64,000 nt of DNA from Leifsonia sp. AG29 (lineage in GTDB: Bacteria > Actinomycetota > Actinomycetes > Actinomycetales > Microbacteriaceae), in contig NZ_VMSF01000001.1 of assembly GCF_009765225.1 (NCBI RefSeq), forward strand, positions 1,054,001 to 1,118,000, given 5' to 3'. Below, one piece after another: positions 43,432-52,532 of this stretch (positions within the stretch are counted from its first letter, which is position 1; each line of letters begins with the position of its first letter). The notes beneath the pieces are model-generated. The model was not told where the DNA came from, searched no databases, and was given only the letters and a program-made list of their open reading frames with translations. The position numbers and the translations under genes are program-made.

Positions 43432-44645
43432 AGGGTCCAGACTGTCACGACGGAGCCTGCAGCGACGTCCTCCGCCTCCGCGGGCAGGTCGATGAGCACG
43501 TCGGCGCGGGCCATCCCGGCGACGAGATGCGACCCGGATCCGGAGACCGGCGCGGCCTCGCCGGTGCCGACGAGGCGCCCGCGGAGGAACTGCCGGCGAC
43601 CGGGGACCGAGCGCACCGCCTCCCTCAGCCGGACCTGGAGCGTCGGCACGGGCGGCAGACCGGCCGCCGCTCGCAGCGGTCCGCGGAGGAACACGGCGAA
43701 CGAGACCTGCGTGCTGACCGGGTTGCCCGGGAAGCACACGACGGGTACGCCGTCGATCACCGCCGTCGCCTGCGGTCCGCCCGGTTGCATCGCCACCGAG
43801 GTGACGTCGGCGCCGCGCGGCTGGAGCACCTCGCGGACCACCTCGAACGCGCCCTTCGAGATGCCGCCGGAGGTGATGACGAGATCTGACGTGCGGACGG
43901 CCTCCTCGACCGCGGCGGCGAAATCGGCCGGGACGTCGGCGGTGGCGGCGCGGAACGAGACGACGGCCCCCGATTCCTCGGCGAGCGCGGCGAGGGCGAC
44001 GCCGTTCGCGTCGAACACCTGGCCGAAGCCGGCGGCGCCTCCTGTCGGGACCAGCTCGGAACCGGTCGTCAGGATGGCGATCCGGAGCCGCGCCCGCACC
44101 TCGACCGTCTCCACGCCCGCGGAGGCGAGCGCGGCGAGGTGCCGGGCCTGGAGGCGCGTCCCGGCCGGCACGAGAACCTCGCCCCGGCGCAGGTCGCTGC
44201 CGCGCTCCCGGACGAACTCGCCCGGGCGGCGGGCGAGCCTCACCTCGACGACGGCGCCCTGGAGGTCGTCGTCGCGCCCGAGAACGAGCTCGGTGTCCTC
44301 GACGGGGACGACGGTGTCGGCGCCGTCGGGCACGGGAGCACCGGTCATGATGCGGATCGCCGTTCCCGCGGCGAGCTGGACCGGGCGGGCGTGTCCGGCG
44401 GGGATGTCGCCGGTCACCTCCAGGGCGACCGGGGCGCCCGCGATGTCGGCCGCGCGCACGGCGAAGCCGTCCATCTGCGAGTTCCGGAACAGCGGAAGAT
44501 CGACGGCGCTGCGGACGTCGGCGGCGACGACGCGGCCGTGCGCCTCGGCGAGGGGGACCGCCTCGATGGCGGCCTCAGCGACGAGGGGCTCGAGCATCCG
44601 CTCGATCGTGAGGGCGTGCTCCTCCACGGTGCGCGGCATGCTCAT
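43428..44645 (-). CDS. moeA: Molybdopterin molybdenumtransferase MoeA
   Basis: A 405-residue MoeA that inserts molybdate into adenylated molybdopterin. Visible: the MPT-binding domain with QMDGFAVRA and GTAIRIMTGAPVPDGADTVV, and the catalytic domain with ILTTGSEL, DANG and TSGGISKGAFE, then FPGNPVS. The ATG at 44645 was chosen because GATACT lies 6 bases upstream; an ATG 8 codons earlier is possible. It overlaps moaC-moaB by ATGA. Confidence 0.94.
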   Translation of the reverse strand: MSMPRTVEEHALTIERMLEPLVAEAAIEAVPLAEAHGRVVAADVRSAVDLPLFRNSQMDGFAVRAADIAGAPVALEVTGDIPAGHARPVQLAAGTAIRIMTGAPVPDGADTVVPVEDTELVLGRDDDLQGAVVEVRLARRPGEFVRERGSDLRRGEVLVPAGTRLQARHLAALASAGVETVEVRARLRIAILTTGSELVPTGGAAGFGQVFDANGVALAALAEESGAVVSFRAATADVPADFAAAVEEAVRTSDLVITSGGISKGAFEVVREVLQPRGADVTSVAMQPGGPQATAVIDGVPVVCFPGNPVSTQVSFAVFLRGPLRAAAGLPPVPTLQVRLREAVRSVPGRRQFLRGRLVGTGEAAPVSGSGSHLVAGMARADVLIDLPAEAEDVAAGSVVTVWTL

Positions 44646-44651
44646 GCCCCC

Positions 44652-44657
44652 AGTATC
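44652..44657 (-). promoter_or_regulatory. Leaderless -10 element of moeA-moaCB-moaE
   Basis: GATACT on the minus strand, 6 bases before the ATG at 44645. The first base departs from TANNNT. Confidence 0.45.
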
Positions 44658-44688
44658 CCGCCCCGGCACGCGGGTGCGCGAGCGCGGC

Positions 44689-45846
44689 TCAGTAGCGCGG
44701 CAGCGACGGGTCGACGTCGCGGGACCACGCGTCGATGCCGCCGGAGAGGACGAGGCCGGGCGCGCCGGCGCCGGCGAGAAGCTCGCGCGCGGTCTCCGCC
44801 CGGATGCCCTTGTGGCAGACGATGACGAGCGGCTCGTCGCCCAGGCGCGCGGCGACGCCGGGCGCGTCCGAGCGGATCACGTCAAGCGGCACGAGCAGGG
44901 AGCCCGGGATCTCGGCGATGTCCGCCTCCCACGGTTCGCGCACGTCCAGCAGCACGTGGGGCTCGCCCGCCAGGAGGCGCGCGTGCAGCTCCGCGGGGCT
45001 GATCGCCGCCTCCACGCCGCAGAAGAGGTCGTAGTCGATGAGCCCGGTCACCGGCGCCGCCTCGGGGTCGCGCTCGTAGCGCAGCTCCCGGAACGTCGCA
45101 GCGAGGGCGTCGTGGACGACGACGCGGCCGAGCAGCGGGTCGCCGGTCCCGGTGACGAGCTTGATCGCCTCGCTCACCATGATGCTGCCGACGGTGGCGC
45201 ACACGGAGGGGAGCGCGCCGGCCTCCGCGCAGCTGGGGATGCTCCCGGGCTCCGGCGGCACGGGGAAGAGGTCGCGATAGACGGGTCCGCGGGCCCTCCA
45301 ACTCACCCCCGCCTGGCCGCCGGTCTGATGCACGGCGCCCCACACGACAGGGATGCCGGACAGGGAGGCCGCGTCGTCGACCAGGTACCGGGTCGGGAAG
45401 TTGTCGCTGCCGTCCAGGACGAGGTCGAAGCGCTCGAAGAGCTCGAGCGCGTTGCCCGATGTCAGCCGCTCCGGCACCGCGACGACCGTGGTCTCGTCAT
45501 CGAGGGCGCGGACCGCGTCGACGGCCGAGGCGACCTTGGAGCGCCCGAGCGAGGCCGGCGTGTGGATGTTCTGGCGGGGGAGGTTGCTCGCCTCCACCCG
45601 GTCGTCGTCGACGATGCCGATGGTCCCGAACCCTGTCGAGGCGAGGAGCGGCAGGACGGCGGAGCCGAGGCCTCCGGCACCGATCACGAGCACCCGCGCC
45701 GCCCTCAGGCGCCGCTGGGCGAGCAGCCCGAAGCCGGGGAGCTGAGCGGTGCGCGAGTACCGCGCCTCGCGGTCGGGGGCGAGCTCGGGCCCGGGCTCGA
45801 CGAGCGGCGGGAGGCTCCCGGTGGCGGCGGGCGGAGGCTGGATCAC
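44689..45846 (-). CDS. moeB: MoeB/ThiF adenylyltransferase with C-terminal rhodanese
   Basis: A 385-residue E1-like enzyme that adenylates MoaD and then loads sulfur. The ATP-binding motif is GAGGLGSAVLPLL, followed by DDDRVEASNLPRQ. Zn-ligand cysteines appear in SCAEAG and FCGVE, fewer than the E. coli set. The C-terminal rhodanese (residues about 290-385) has the active-site loop VCHKGIRA (Cys). This is the actinobacterial MoeZ-like layout. GTG start, TACTCT 6 bases upstream. Confidence 0.92.
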   Translation of the reverse strand: MIQPPPAATGSLPPLVEPGPELAPDREARYSRTAQLPGFGLLAQRRLRAARVLVIGAGGLGSAVLPLLASTGFGTIGIVDDDRVEASNLPRQNIHTPASLGRSKVASAVDAVRALDDETTVVAVPERLTSGNALELFERFDLVLDGSDNFPTRYLVDDAASLSGIPVVWGAVHQTGGQAGVSWRARGPVYRDLFPVPPEPGSIPSCAEAGALPSVCATVGSIMVSEAIKLVTGTGDPLLGRVVVHDALAATFRELRYERDPEAAPVTGLIDYDLFCGVEAAISPAELHARLLAGEPHVLLDVREPWEADIAEIPGSLLVPLDVIRSDAPGVAARLGDEPLVIVCHKGIRAETARELLAGAGAPGLVLSGGIDAWSRDVDPSLPRY

Positions 45847-45852
45847 GCCTCC

Positions 45853-45858
45853 AGAGTA
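45853..45858 (-). promoter_or_regulatory. Leaderless -10 element of moeB
   Basis: TACTCT, 6 bases before the GTG at 45846; GGAGGC lies between but abuts the GTG. Confidence 0.5.
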
Positions 45859-45872
45859 ATCTCGGCGCGCGC

Positions 45873-47399
45873 TCACACCACCTGCACCTGGATGGTGTGC
45901 AGGCCCGTCGCGCCGTCGGGGATGACATCGGACTCGGCGACGATCTGCTGCTTGCCGGTCGCGTCGGTCGCGCGCACCCGGATCGTGTGCTGCCCCGGGT
46001 CGGCCTGCCAGGAGTAGCGCCACTGGCGCCACGTGTCCGGCGAGATCGCGTCCGCCAGCTCTGCCTGGAGCCAGTCGCCGCCGTCGATCTGCACGTGCAC
46101 GGCGCCGATCCCGACGTGCTGCGACCAGGCGACCCCGGCGACGGTCACCGCGCCCGCATGCACCTGCGTCCCGCGAGCCGGCACGTCGATCCGGCTGGAG
46201 AGCTTGACCGGGCCGCGGGCGGACCAGCCCCGGTCCGTCCAGTACGCCGTGGCGTCGGCGAACCGCGTCACCTCGAGCTCGACGACCCACTTCGTGGCGG
46301 ACACGTAGCCGTAGAGGCCCGGGACGACCATGCGCACCGGGTAGCCGTGCTCGAGCGGGAGGGGCTCGCCGTTCATGCCGACGGCGAGGATCGCGTTCCG
46401 ACCGTCGGTGAGCGCCTCGAGCGGCGTTCCCGCCGTCCAGCCGTCCTGGCTCTTCGACAGCACCATGTCCGCCCCCGCGACCGGCCGGGCGCGGGCCAGG
46501 AGGTGGCGGATCGGGTACCCCAGCCACAGCGCGTTCCCGATCAGGTCGCCGCCGACGACGTTCGAGACGCACGTCAGCGTCGTGTACGACTCCTCGAGCG
46601 GCAGCGCGAGGAGCTCGGCGAAGGTCAGCTCGACCTCCCGCTCGACCTTCCCCGTGATCCGGAGACGCCAGGCCTGCGGATCGATGCCGGGCACCTGGAG
46701 GGCCGTGTCGATGCGGTAGAAGCCGGCGTTCGGCGTGACGACGGGGGAGAGCCCCGGCGTGTCGAACGATGCGCCCGCGGGCAGCGCCGGCGCCTTCTTC
46801 GCCGGCCGAGGGAGGCGGAACACGGCGCGGGCCGCCGATGCCGCCCGGTACCCCGCCGACGCGAGCTCCCCCAGGACGGTCGCGATGATGCCGGAGGCGG
46901 CGACGCCCGTCGTTGTCGCGACGAAGCGCCTCCTGCTGACGGACCCGATCGGCGCGACCCGGGTCGGCCTCGTGCCGCGGAGAAGGCTGGTGAGCCAGCC
47001 GAGGAGGAGCGCCGCCGCGAGCGCCGCCAGCACCGACGGGATCGCATCCATCACGCCCGCCCCGGAACGCGTGACCGCGGCCAGGACGCCGACCGCGCCG
47101 CCGATCGCGATGAGCACGCGCCCCCACGGCGGGCGGCGCAGCTCGAGCCAGCCGGCGAGGCCTCCGCCGACGAGCAGGACGACGGCCAGGCAGCTCACGA
47201 GGAAGCTCTTGTCGCCGGTGCCGAAGAGGCCGATCACCGACTCCTTGAGCCAGCCCGGCGAGAGGTCGATCACCAGCGAGCCGACGACGAGGACCGGGCT
47301 GCCGTTCTGCACGACGAACGCGCTGACGAGCTCCGCCGCACCCACGCCCGCGACGACGCTCGCAGCACCCGCGGCTGCCGCCGACCAGAACGACCTCAT
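45873..47399 (-). CDS. Membrane-anchored sulfite-oxidase-fold molybdenum enzyme
   Basis: A 508-residue protein. The first 140 residues hold four membrane helices. A twin-arginine stretch SVSRRRFVATTTG (RRR at 156-158) sits just before a fifth hydrophobic segment (about 158-180), which implies Tat-dependent export of the rest. The Mo ligand is in TTLTCVSNVVGG, and the dimerisation domain runs from about 390 to the end. Relatives are periplasmic or extracytoplasmic sulfite- or methionine-sulfoxide-related enzymes. It is transcribed from its own leaderless promoter (TAGGCT) ahead of moeB, which starts 26 bases after its stop. Confidence 0.88.
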   Translation of the reverse strand: MRSFWSAAAAGAASVVAGVGAAELVSAFVVQNGSPVLVVGSLVIDLSPGWLKESVIGLFGTGDKSFLVSCLAVVLLVGGGLAGWLELRRPPWGRVLIAIGGAVGVLAAVTRSGAGVMDAIPSVLAALAAALLLGWLTSLLRGTRPTRVAPIGSVSRRRFVATTTGVAASGIIATVLGELASAGYRAASAARAVFRLPRPAKKAPALPAGASFDTPGLSPVVTPNAGFYRIDTALQVPGIDPQAWRLRITGKVEREVELTFAELLALPLEESYTTLTCVSNVVGGDLIGNALWLGYPIRHLLARARPVAGADMVLSKSQDGWTAGTPLEALTDGRNAILAVGMNGEPLPLEHGYPVRMVVPGLYGYVSATKWVVELEVTRFADATAYWTDRGWSARGPVKLSSRIDVPARGTQVHAGAVTVAGVAWSQHVGIGAVHVQIDGGDWLQAELADAISPDTWRQWRYSWQADPGQHTIRVRATDATGKQQIVAESDVIPDGATGLHTIQVQVV

Positions 47400-47405
47400 G
47401 GCCGC

Positions 47406-47411
47406 AGCCTA
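47406..47411 (-). promoter_or_regulatory. Leaderless -10 element of the membrane molybdoenzyme
   Basis: TAGGCT on the minus strand, 6 bases before the ATG at 47399. Confidence 0.55.
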
Positions 47412-47482
47412 GGACGCCGTCCATGTGATCCGGGTGCGGACCGCGGCCCGGGTGCGGACGCGTATGGGAGGCTGGGGGCACC

Positions 47483-50080
47483 ATGACCGACACCCCCGCC
47501 CCCGTCCGCCTCACCGTCGACGGCCTGCCGGGCTGGAGCGGTCCCGGAAGCGTCTCGGAGGACGCTGTCTACGAGGCCTTCGTCGCGTGGGCCGAGGCGG
47601 GAGGGATCACGCTCTACCCGGCGCAGGACGAGTCCGCGATCGCGATCGTCGGGGGCGCCAACCTGATCCTCAGCACGCCGACCGGCACGGGGAAGTCGCT
47701 CGTCGCGGTCGCCGCGCACTTCGCCGCCCTGGCACGCGGGGAGCGGAGCTTCTACACGGCGCCCATCAAGGCGCTCGTCTCGGAGAAGTTCTTCGCGCTC
47801 GTCGACATCTTCGGCGCCGAGAACGTCGGCATGATGACCGGCGACTCCGCGGTCAACGCCGACGCGCCGATCATCTGCTGCACGGCGGAGATCCTCGCTA
47901 ACCTGGCCCTGCGCCACGGCGAGGAGACTCCGGCGGGCCAGGTCGTGATGGACGAGTTCCACTTCTACTCCGACCCCGATCGCGGCTGGGCGTGGCAGAT
48001 CCCCCTGCTCCTCCTGAACCGCGCCCAGTTCGTGCTCATGTCGGCCACCCTCGGCGACGTGACCGCGCTCGCCGCGGACCTCGGCCGCCGGACCGGGCGC
48101 GAGACGGCGACCGTCACCGGCGTCGAACGCCCCGTGCCGCTGCACTACCGGTACGAGCTGACGCCGATCCACGAGACGATCGACGACCTCCTCCACACGG
48201 GCGAGGCGCCGATCTACGTCGTGCACTTCTCCCAGCTGGCGGCCCTCGAGCGCGCGCAGTCGCTGTCGAGCGCCAAGATCGCCTCCCGCGAGCAGCGCGA
48301 CGCCATCGCCGAGCTGATCGGCGGCTTCCGGTTCACCACCTCGTTCGGCCGCACGCTGTCCCGCCTGCTGCGGCAGGGCATCGGGGTCCACCACGCCGGC
48401 ATGCTGCCCAAGTACCGCCGGCTCGTCGAGCAGCTCGCCCAGCGCGGGATGCTGCGCGTCATCTGCGGAACGGACACGCTCGGCGTCGGCATCAACGTTC
48501 CGATCAGGACCGTTCTGCTCACCGCGCTCACGAAGTTCGACGGCACCCGGATGCGGCAGCTCAACGCGCGCGAGTTCCACCAGATCGCCGGACGTGCCGG
48601 CAGGGCCGGCTACGACACCGCGGGAACCGTCGTCGTGCAGGCTCCCGAGCACGAGTCGGAGAACCTCAAGGCGCTCGAGAAGGCCGGGGACGACCCCAAG
48701 AAGCGCCGCAAGATCGTCCGGAAGAAGGCGCCCGAGGGCTTCGTCTCCTGGGGCGAGCCCTCGTTCCGCAAGCTCGTCGAGGCGGAGCCCGAGACCCTCA
48801 CCTCCTCGATGCAGATGACGAGCGCCATGCTCATCAACGTCATCGGCCGCGGCGGCGACGTCTACGGCCACGTCCGGGCGCTCGTGTTCGACAACCACGA
48901 GCCCTGGAAGCGTCAGCTGGCGCTCGCTCGGCGCGCCATCGAGCTGTACCGCTCCCTCCTCACCGCGGGCGTCGTCGAGAACGTCGGCGGGGAGGTCCGC
49001 CTCACCGTCGACCTGCAGCCGAACTTCGCCCTCAACCAGCCGCTGTCGCCCTTCGCGCTCGCCGCCTTCGAGCTCTTCGACGCCGAGTCGCCGAGCTACG
49101 CGCTCGACCTCGTCTCGGTGGTCGAGGCGACGCTCGACGACCCGCGGCCCGTGCTCTCCGCGCAGCAGTTCCTCGCCCGGGGCGAGGCGGTCGCCGCGAT
49201 GAAGGCGGAGGGGATCGAATACGACGAGCGGATGGAGGCGCTCGAGCGGGTGACGCACCCCAAGCCGCACGAGGAGCTCCTCCGGGAGACCTTCGCGACC
49301 TATGCCTCCAGCCAGCCGTGGGTCGCCGATTTCGAACTCAGCCCGAAGTCGGTGGTGCGCGACCTCTACGAGCGCGCGATGACGTTCGGCGAGTACATCT
49401 CGTTCTACAAGCTCGCCCGCTCCGAGGGCGTCGTCCTCCGCTACCTCTCCGACGCGTACCGCGCCCTCGGGCAGACGGTCCCGCTCGAACTCCGGACGGA
49501 GGACCTCCGCGACATCATCGAGTGGCTCGGCGAGCTGGTGCGCCAGGTCGACTCGAGCCTCCTCGACGAATGGGAGGAGCTCGTCCACCCGGATGCCGCC
49601 CGCCACGCCGCCGAGGCCGGCGAGCTCGCGCCTCCCGCTCCCCGCAACGTCACCACCAACCGCCGCGCCTTCTTCGTGCTCGTCCGCAACGAGCTGTTCC
49701 GGCGGGTGCAGCTGGCGGCTCTCGACCGCGTCCAGGAACTGGGCGCGCTCGAGGCGGAGGCCGCGGCGCTCGCCGCGGGAGGCGCAGGCGCTCCGGAGGA
49801 GAGATGGTTCGACGAGCTCGCCTGGGATGAGGCCCTCGAGGCGTACTACGCCGAGCACGACGAGATCCGCACCGACGCCGCGGCGCGCTCCTCCGCCTTC
49901 CTCTCGGTCGACGAGAACCCGGACGGCGCGCCCGGGACCTGGCGGGTCCGCCAGACCTTCGCGGACCCGGCGGGCGACCACGACTGGGGGATCAGCGCCG
50001 ACGTCCTCCTCGACGCCTCGGTGCGCGAGGGCGTCGCGGTGATCCGGGTCACCGCGGTCGGAATGCTGGGGGAGTCGTGA
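47483..50080 (+). CDS. Ski2-like DEAD/H-box helicase with DUF3516
   Basis: An 865-residue superfamily 2 helicase. Visible motifs: Walker A STPTGTGKSLVA, Ia TAPIKALVSEKFF, II DEFH (for the usual DEVH/DEAH), III SATLGD, V GTDTLGVGINVP and VI QIAGRAGRAGYD. The C-terminal half is helical and matches the actinobacterial DUF3516 extension. Such proteins are broadly conserved in actinobacteria and may process RNA; the role is unproven. The nearest ribosome-binding site is a GGAGG 11 bases before the ATG. Its stop overlaps the next gene. Confidence 0.9.
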   Translation: MTDTPAPVRLTVDGLPGWSGPGSVSEDAVYEAFVAWAEAGGITLYPAQDESAIAIVGGANLILSTPTGTGKSLVAVAAHFAALARGERSFYTAPIKALVSEKFFALVDIFGAENVGMMTGDSAVNADAPIICCTAEILANLALRHGEETPAGQVVMDEFHFYSDPDRGWAWQIPLLLLNRAQFVLMSATLGDVTALAADLGRRTGRETATVTGVERPVPLHYRYELTPIHETIDDLLHTGEAPIYVVHFSQLAALERAQSLSSAKIASREQRDAIAELIGGFRFTTSFGRTLSRLLRQGIGVHHAGMLPKYRRLVEQLAQRGMLRVICGTDTLGVGINVPIRTVLLTALTKFDGTRMRQLNAREFHQIAGRAGRAGYDTAGTVVVQAPEHESENLKALEKAGDDPKKRRKIVRKKAPEGFVSWGEPSFRKLVEAEPETLTSSMQMTSAMLINVIGRGGDVYGHVRALVFDNHEPWKRQLALARRAIELYRSLLTAGVVENVGGEVRLTVDLQPNFALNQPLSPFALAAFELFDAESPSYALDLVSVVEATLDDPRPVLSAQQFLARGEAVAAMKAEGIEYDERMEALERVTHPKPHEELLRETFATYASSQPWVADFELSPKSVVRDLYERAMTFGEYISFYKLARSEGVVLRYLSDAYRALGQTVPLELRTEDLRDIIEWLGELVRQVDSSLLDEWEELVHPDAARHAAEAGELAPPAPRNVTTNRRAFFVLVRNELFRRVQLAALDRVQELGALEAEAAALAAGGAGAPEERWFDELAWDEALEAYYAEHDEIRTDAAARSSAFLSVDENPDGAPGTWRVRQTFADPAGDHDWGISADVLLDASVREGVAVIRVTAVGMLGES

Positions 50081-50844
50081 GAGAGCAGGACCCTGTGACC
50101 CCGGAGCCGCAGACGCCGGAGCCCGTGACACCGGAACGGAGCACCGCTCTGACCGGGGTGTGGACGCGCCAGACCTGGAGCGACGCCGCCTTCGTGCACT
50201 GGGCGGTCGACCCGTCGGTCGTCGACCGCTTCTTCCCGGCCGGAGTGCGGCCGGACACCGTCGACGGGCGGACGCACGTCGGTCTGATCGCCTTCCGTAT
50301 GCAGCGGCTCGGCGCCCCGCGCGGCCCCGGCATCCCGTACTTCGGCGACTTCCTCGAGACCAACGTGCGTCTGTACAGCGTCGATCGGGAGGGGCGTCGC
50401 GGCGTCGTCTTCGTCTCGCTGGACGCATCCCGGCTGGTCCCCGTGCTCGGAGCGCGAGCCGCGCTCGCGCTCCCGTACATGTGGTCCCGCATGCGGGCCA
50501 GCCGTCGCGGGAGCGTGCTCGAGTACCGCAGCGCGCGGCACGTGACGGGAGCCGCCTCCAGCCGTCTCGTCCTGGACATCGGACAGCCGATCGCCGAGCC
50601 CATGGCGCTCGACCATCACCTGACCGCTCGCTGGGCGCTGCACGTCCGCGCGTGGGGCCGCACCGTATCCGTGCCCAACCAGCACCCGCGCTGGCCGCTC
50701 CAGCGGGCGACGCTCCTCGCGTGCGACGACGGGCTGCTCACGGCGGCCGGGCTGCCGTCCCCGGAGGATCCGCCGGTCAGCGTCCTCTACTCCCCGGGTG
50801 TCACCACGGTCTTCGGCCGCCCGGAGGTCCTGCGACCGGTTTGA
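50077..50844 (+). CDS. DUF2071 (YqjF-type) protein
   Basis: A 255-residue DUF2071 protein. The pattern HWAVDPSVVDRFFPAGV near residue 45 and the FLETNVRLYSVDREGRRGVVF segment match the family. The fold resembles acetoacetate decarboxylase-like barrels, function unknown. The GTG overlaps the helicase stop (GTGA), so it is coexpressed with it. Confidence 0.85.
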   Translation: MREQDPVTPEPQTPEPVTPERSTALTGVWTRQTWSDAAFVHWAVDPSVVDRFFPAGVRPDTVDGRTHVGLIAFRMQRLGAPRGPGIPYFGDFLETNVRLYSVDREGRRGVVFVSLDASRLVPVLGARAALALPYMWSRMRASRRGSVLEYRSARHVTGAASSRLVLDIGQPIAEPMALDHHLTARWALHVRAWGRTVSVPNQHPRWPLQRATLLACDDGLLTAAGLPSPEDPPVSVLYSPGVTTVFGRPEVLRPV

Positions 50845-50870
50845 CCGACGCTATCCGGCGTGCGAGCATC

Positions 50871-50892
50871 GTGAACGCCGGGTGAACACCAC
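50871..50892 (-). promoter_or_regulatory. PHO-box-like direct repeat upstream of pit
   Basis: GTGAAC occurs at 50871-50876 and again at 50882-50887, a spacing of 11. Read on the minus strand this is GTTCACCCGGC followed by GTTCAC, the direct-repeat pattern of PhoP (PHO-box) sites known from Streptomyces. It lies about 80 bases upstream of the phosphate transporter start. Confidence 0.6.
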
Positions 50893-50964
50893 CGGGTCCC
50901 TTGTATGAACTCCCGATGAATGATTGCGTCGGGAAGACCCTGTCCGCACGCGAGAGAGAAGACG

Positions 50965-52179
50965 GTGGACCTCACCCCGATCATCGTGCTGGTCATCGCA
51001 CTGGCGCTCTTCTTCGACTTCACCAACGGTTTCCACGACACGGCGAACGCCATGGCGACGCCGATCGCGACCGGCGCCATGAAGCCGAAGATCGCCGTCG
51101 CGCTCGCGGCCGTGCTGAACCTCGTCGGAGCCTTCCTGTCCACCGAGGTCGCGAAGACCATCTCGGGCGGCATCATCAAGGAGGGGTCGGGCGGCGTCCA
51201 GATCACCCCGGTGCTCATCTTCGCCGGCCTCATCGGCGCGATCGTGTGGAACATGGTGACCTGGCTGTTCGGCCTCCCGTCGTCGTCGAGCCATGCGCTC
51301 TTCGGCGGGCTGATCGGGGCCGCGATCGTGGGAGCGGGCATCGGGGCCGTCGACTTCGCCGTCGTCCTCGAGAAGGTGATCCTCCCGGCGATCATCTCGC
51401 CGGTCACCGCCGGTGTCATCGCCTACTGCGCCACCAAGCTCGCCTACGCCATCACCCGCCGGTACGACGGCCGTCCGGACGGGCGCGGAGGCTTCCGGTA
51501 CGGACAGATCTTCTCGTCGTCGCTCGTGGCGCTGTCCCACGGCACCAACGACGCCCAGAAGACGATGGGCGTCATCACCCTGACGCTCATCTCCGCCGGG
51601 CTCCAGCCGGTCGGCAGCGGTCCCGAGCTCTGGGTGATCGTGTCGTGCGCCCTGGCCATCGCCATCGGCACCTACTCCGGCGGCTGGCGCATCATCCGCA
51701 CCCTCGGCCGCGGGCTCACCTCGGTCAAGCCCGCGCAGGGCTTCGCGGCCGAGACGAGCACCGCCGCGACGATCCTCGCCTCCAGCCACCTCGGCTTCGC
51801 CCTCTCGACGACCCAGGTCGCGTCTGGGTCCGTGATCGGCTCGGGACTCGGGCGCCGCGGGTCGTCGGTGCGGTGGGGGACCGCGGGCCGCATCGCGGTC
51901 GGCTGGCTGCTCACGCTGCCCGCGGCCGCCCTCGTCGGCGGCGCGGCCGCGGTCGTCGCGTCCCTCGGACCCGCCGGAGTCGTGATCGACGTGCTGATCG
52001 GGGCCGCCGTCGTGGCGGCGATCTTCTGGCGCTCGCGCCGCAATCGCGTGTCCAGCGAGAACGCGGTCGAGCCCGTGCCGTTCCAGGGCAAGAGCGAGGT
52101 GGCCGCCTCCGGGCGCGTCGTCAGGATCGAGAAGGTCAAGCCGCTCAAGAAGGAGCGCACCGGGAAGGGGACCGCATGA
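50965..52179 (+). CDS. pit: PitA-type low-affinity phosphate transporter
   Basis: A 404-residue inorganic phosphate transporter of the PiT family (metal-phosphate symport). The two family signatures are FFDFTNGFHDTANAMAT near the N-terminus and SLVALSHGTNDAQKTMGV near residue 200, each holding a GxNDxxxx-like element. About ten membrane helices. The GTG at 50965 was chosen for AGAGAGAAGA upstream; a longer reading (50920) has no support. Its stop overlaps the next gene (ATGA). Confidence 0.93.
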   Translation: MDLTPIIVLVIALALFFDFTNGFHDTANAMATPIATGAMKPKIAVALAAVLNLVGAFLSTEVAKTISGGIIKEGSGGVQITPVLIFAGLIGAIVWNMVTWLFGLPSSSSHALFGGLIGAAIVGAGIGAVDFAVVLEKVILPAIISPVTAGVIAYCATKLAYAITRRYDGRPDGRGGFRYGQIFSSSLVALSHGTNDAQKTMGVITLTLISAGLQPVGSGPELWVIVSCALAIAIGTYSGGWRIIRTLGRGLTSVKPAQGFAAETSTAATILASSHLGFALSTTQVASGSVIGSGLGRRGSSVRWGTAGRIAVGWLLTLPAAALVGGAAAVVASLGPAGVVIDVLIGAAVVAAIFWRSRRNRVSSENAVEPVPFQGKSEVAASGRVVRIEKVKPLKKERTGKGTA

Positions 52180-52508
52180 TCGACTGGGGAGCGTTCCTCC
52201 TGGTCTTCGCGGCCGGGCTCATCGGCTCGTGCGTCGTGGTGGCGCTCTACTCCCTCGGCACCAGGCTGCTCGCCGTTGCCGGCCGGGCCCTGTTCGTGGA
52301 ACCGGTCGAGTTCACCGACGCGATCACCGTGATCACGCCGGAGAAGGCGGCGAAGGCCCAGCGCCGCGCCGAGAAGGCTCAGCGCAAGAACCCCCTCAGC
52401 GCCGCTCAGAAGCGCGCCGCCCTCACGGGCGCCTACGCGTGCTTCGTGGCCTGCGCGCTCGCGGTGCTGTTCGGGCTCTACCTGATCATCCCCTTCTTCC
52501 ACCGGTAG
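52176..52508 (+). CDS. Small membrane protein coupled to pit
   Basis: A 110-residue protein with two membrane helices (about 6-32 and 85-107) and a charged middle rich in Lys/Arg/Ala (EKAAKAQRRAEKAQRKNP). The ATG overlaps the pit stop, so it is made in step with the transporter and may be a subunit or regulator. I recognise no family. Confidence 0.75.
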   Translation: MIDWGAFLLVFAAGLIGSCVVVALYSLGTRLLAVAGRALFVEPVEFTDAITVITPEKAAKAQRRAEKAQRKNPLSAAQKRAALTGAYACFVACALAVLFGLYLIIPFFHR

Positions 52509-52532
52509 GGCGCGGCGAGCCGTCCGGCGGGG

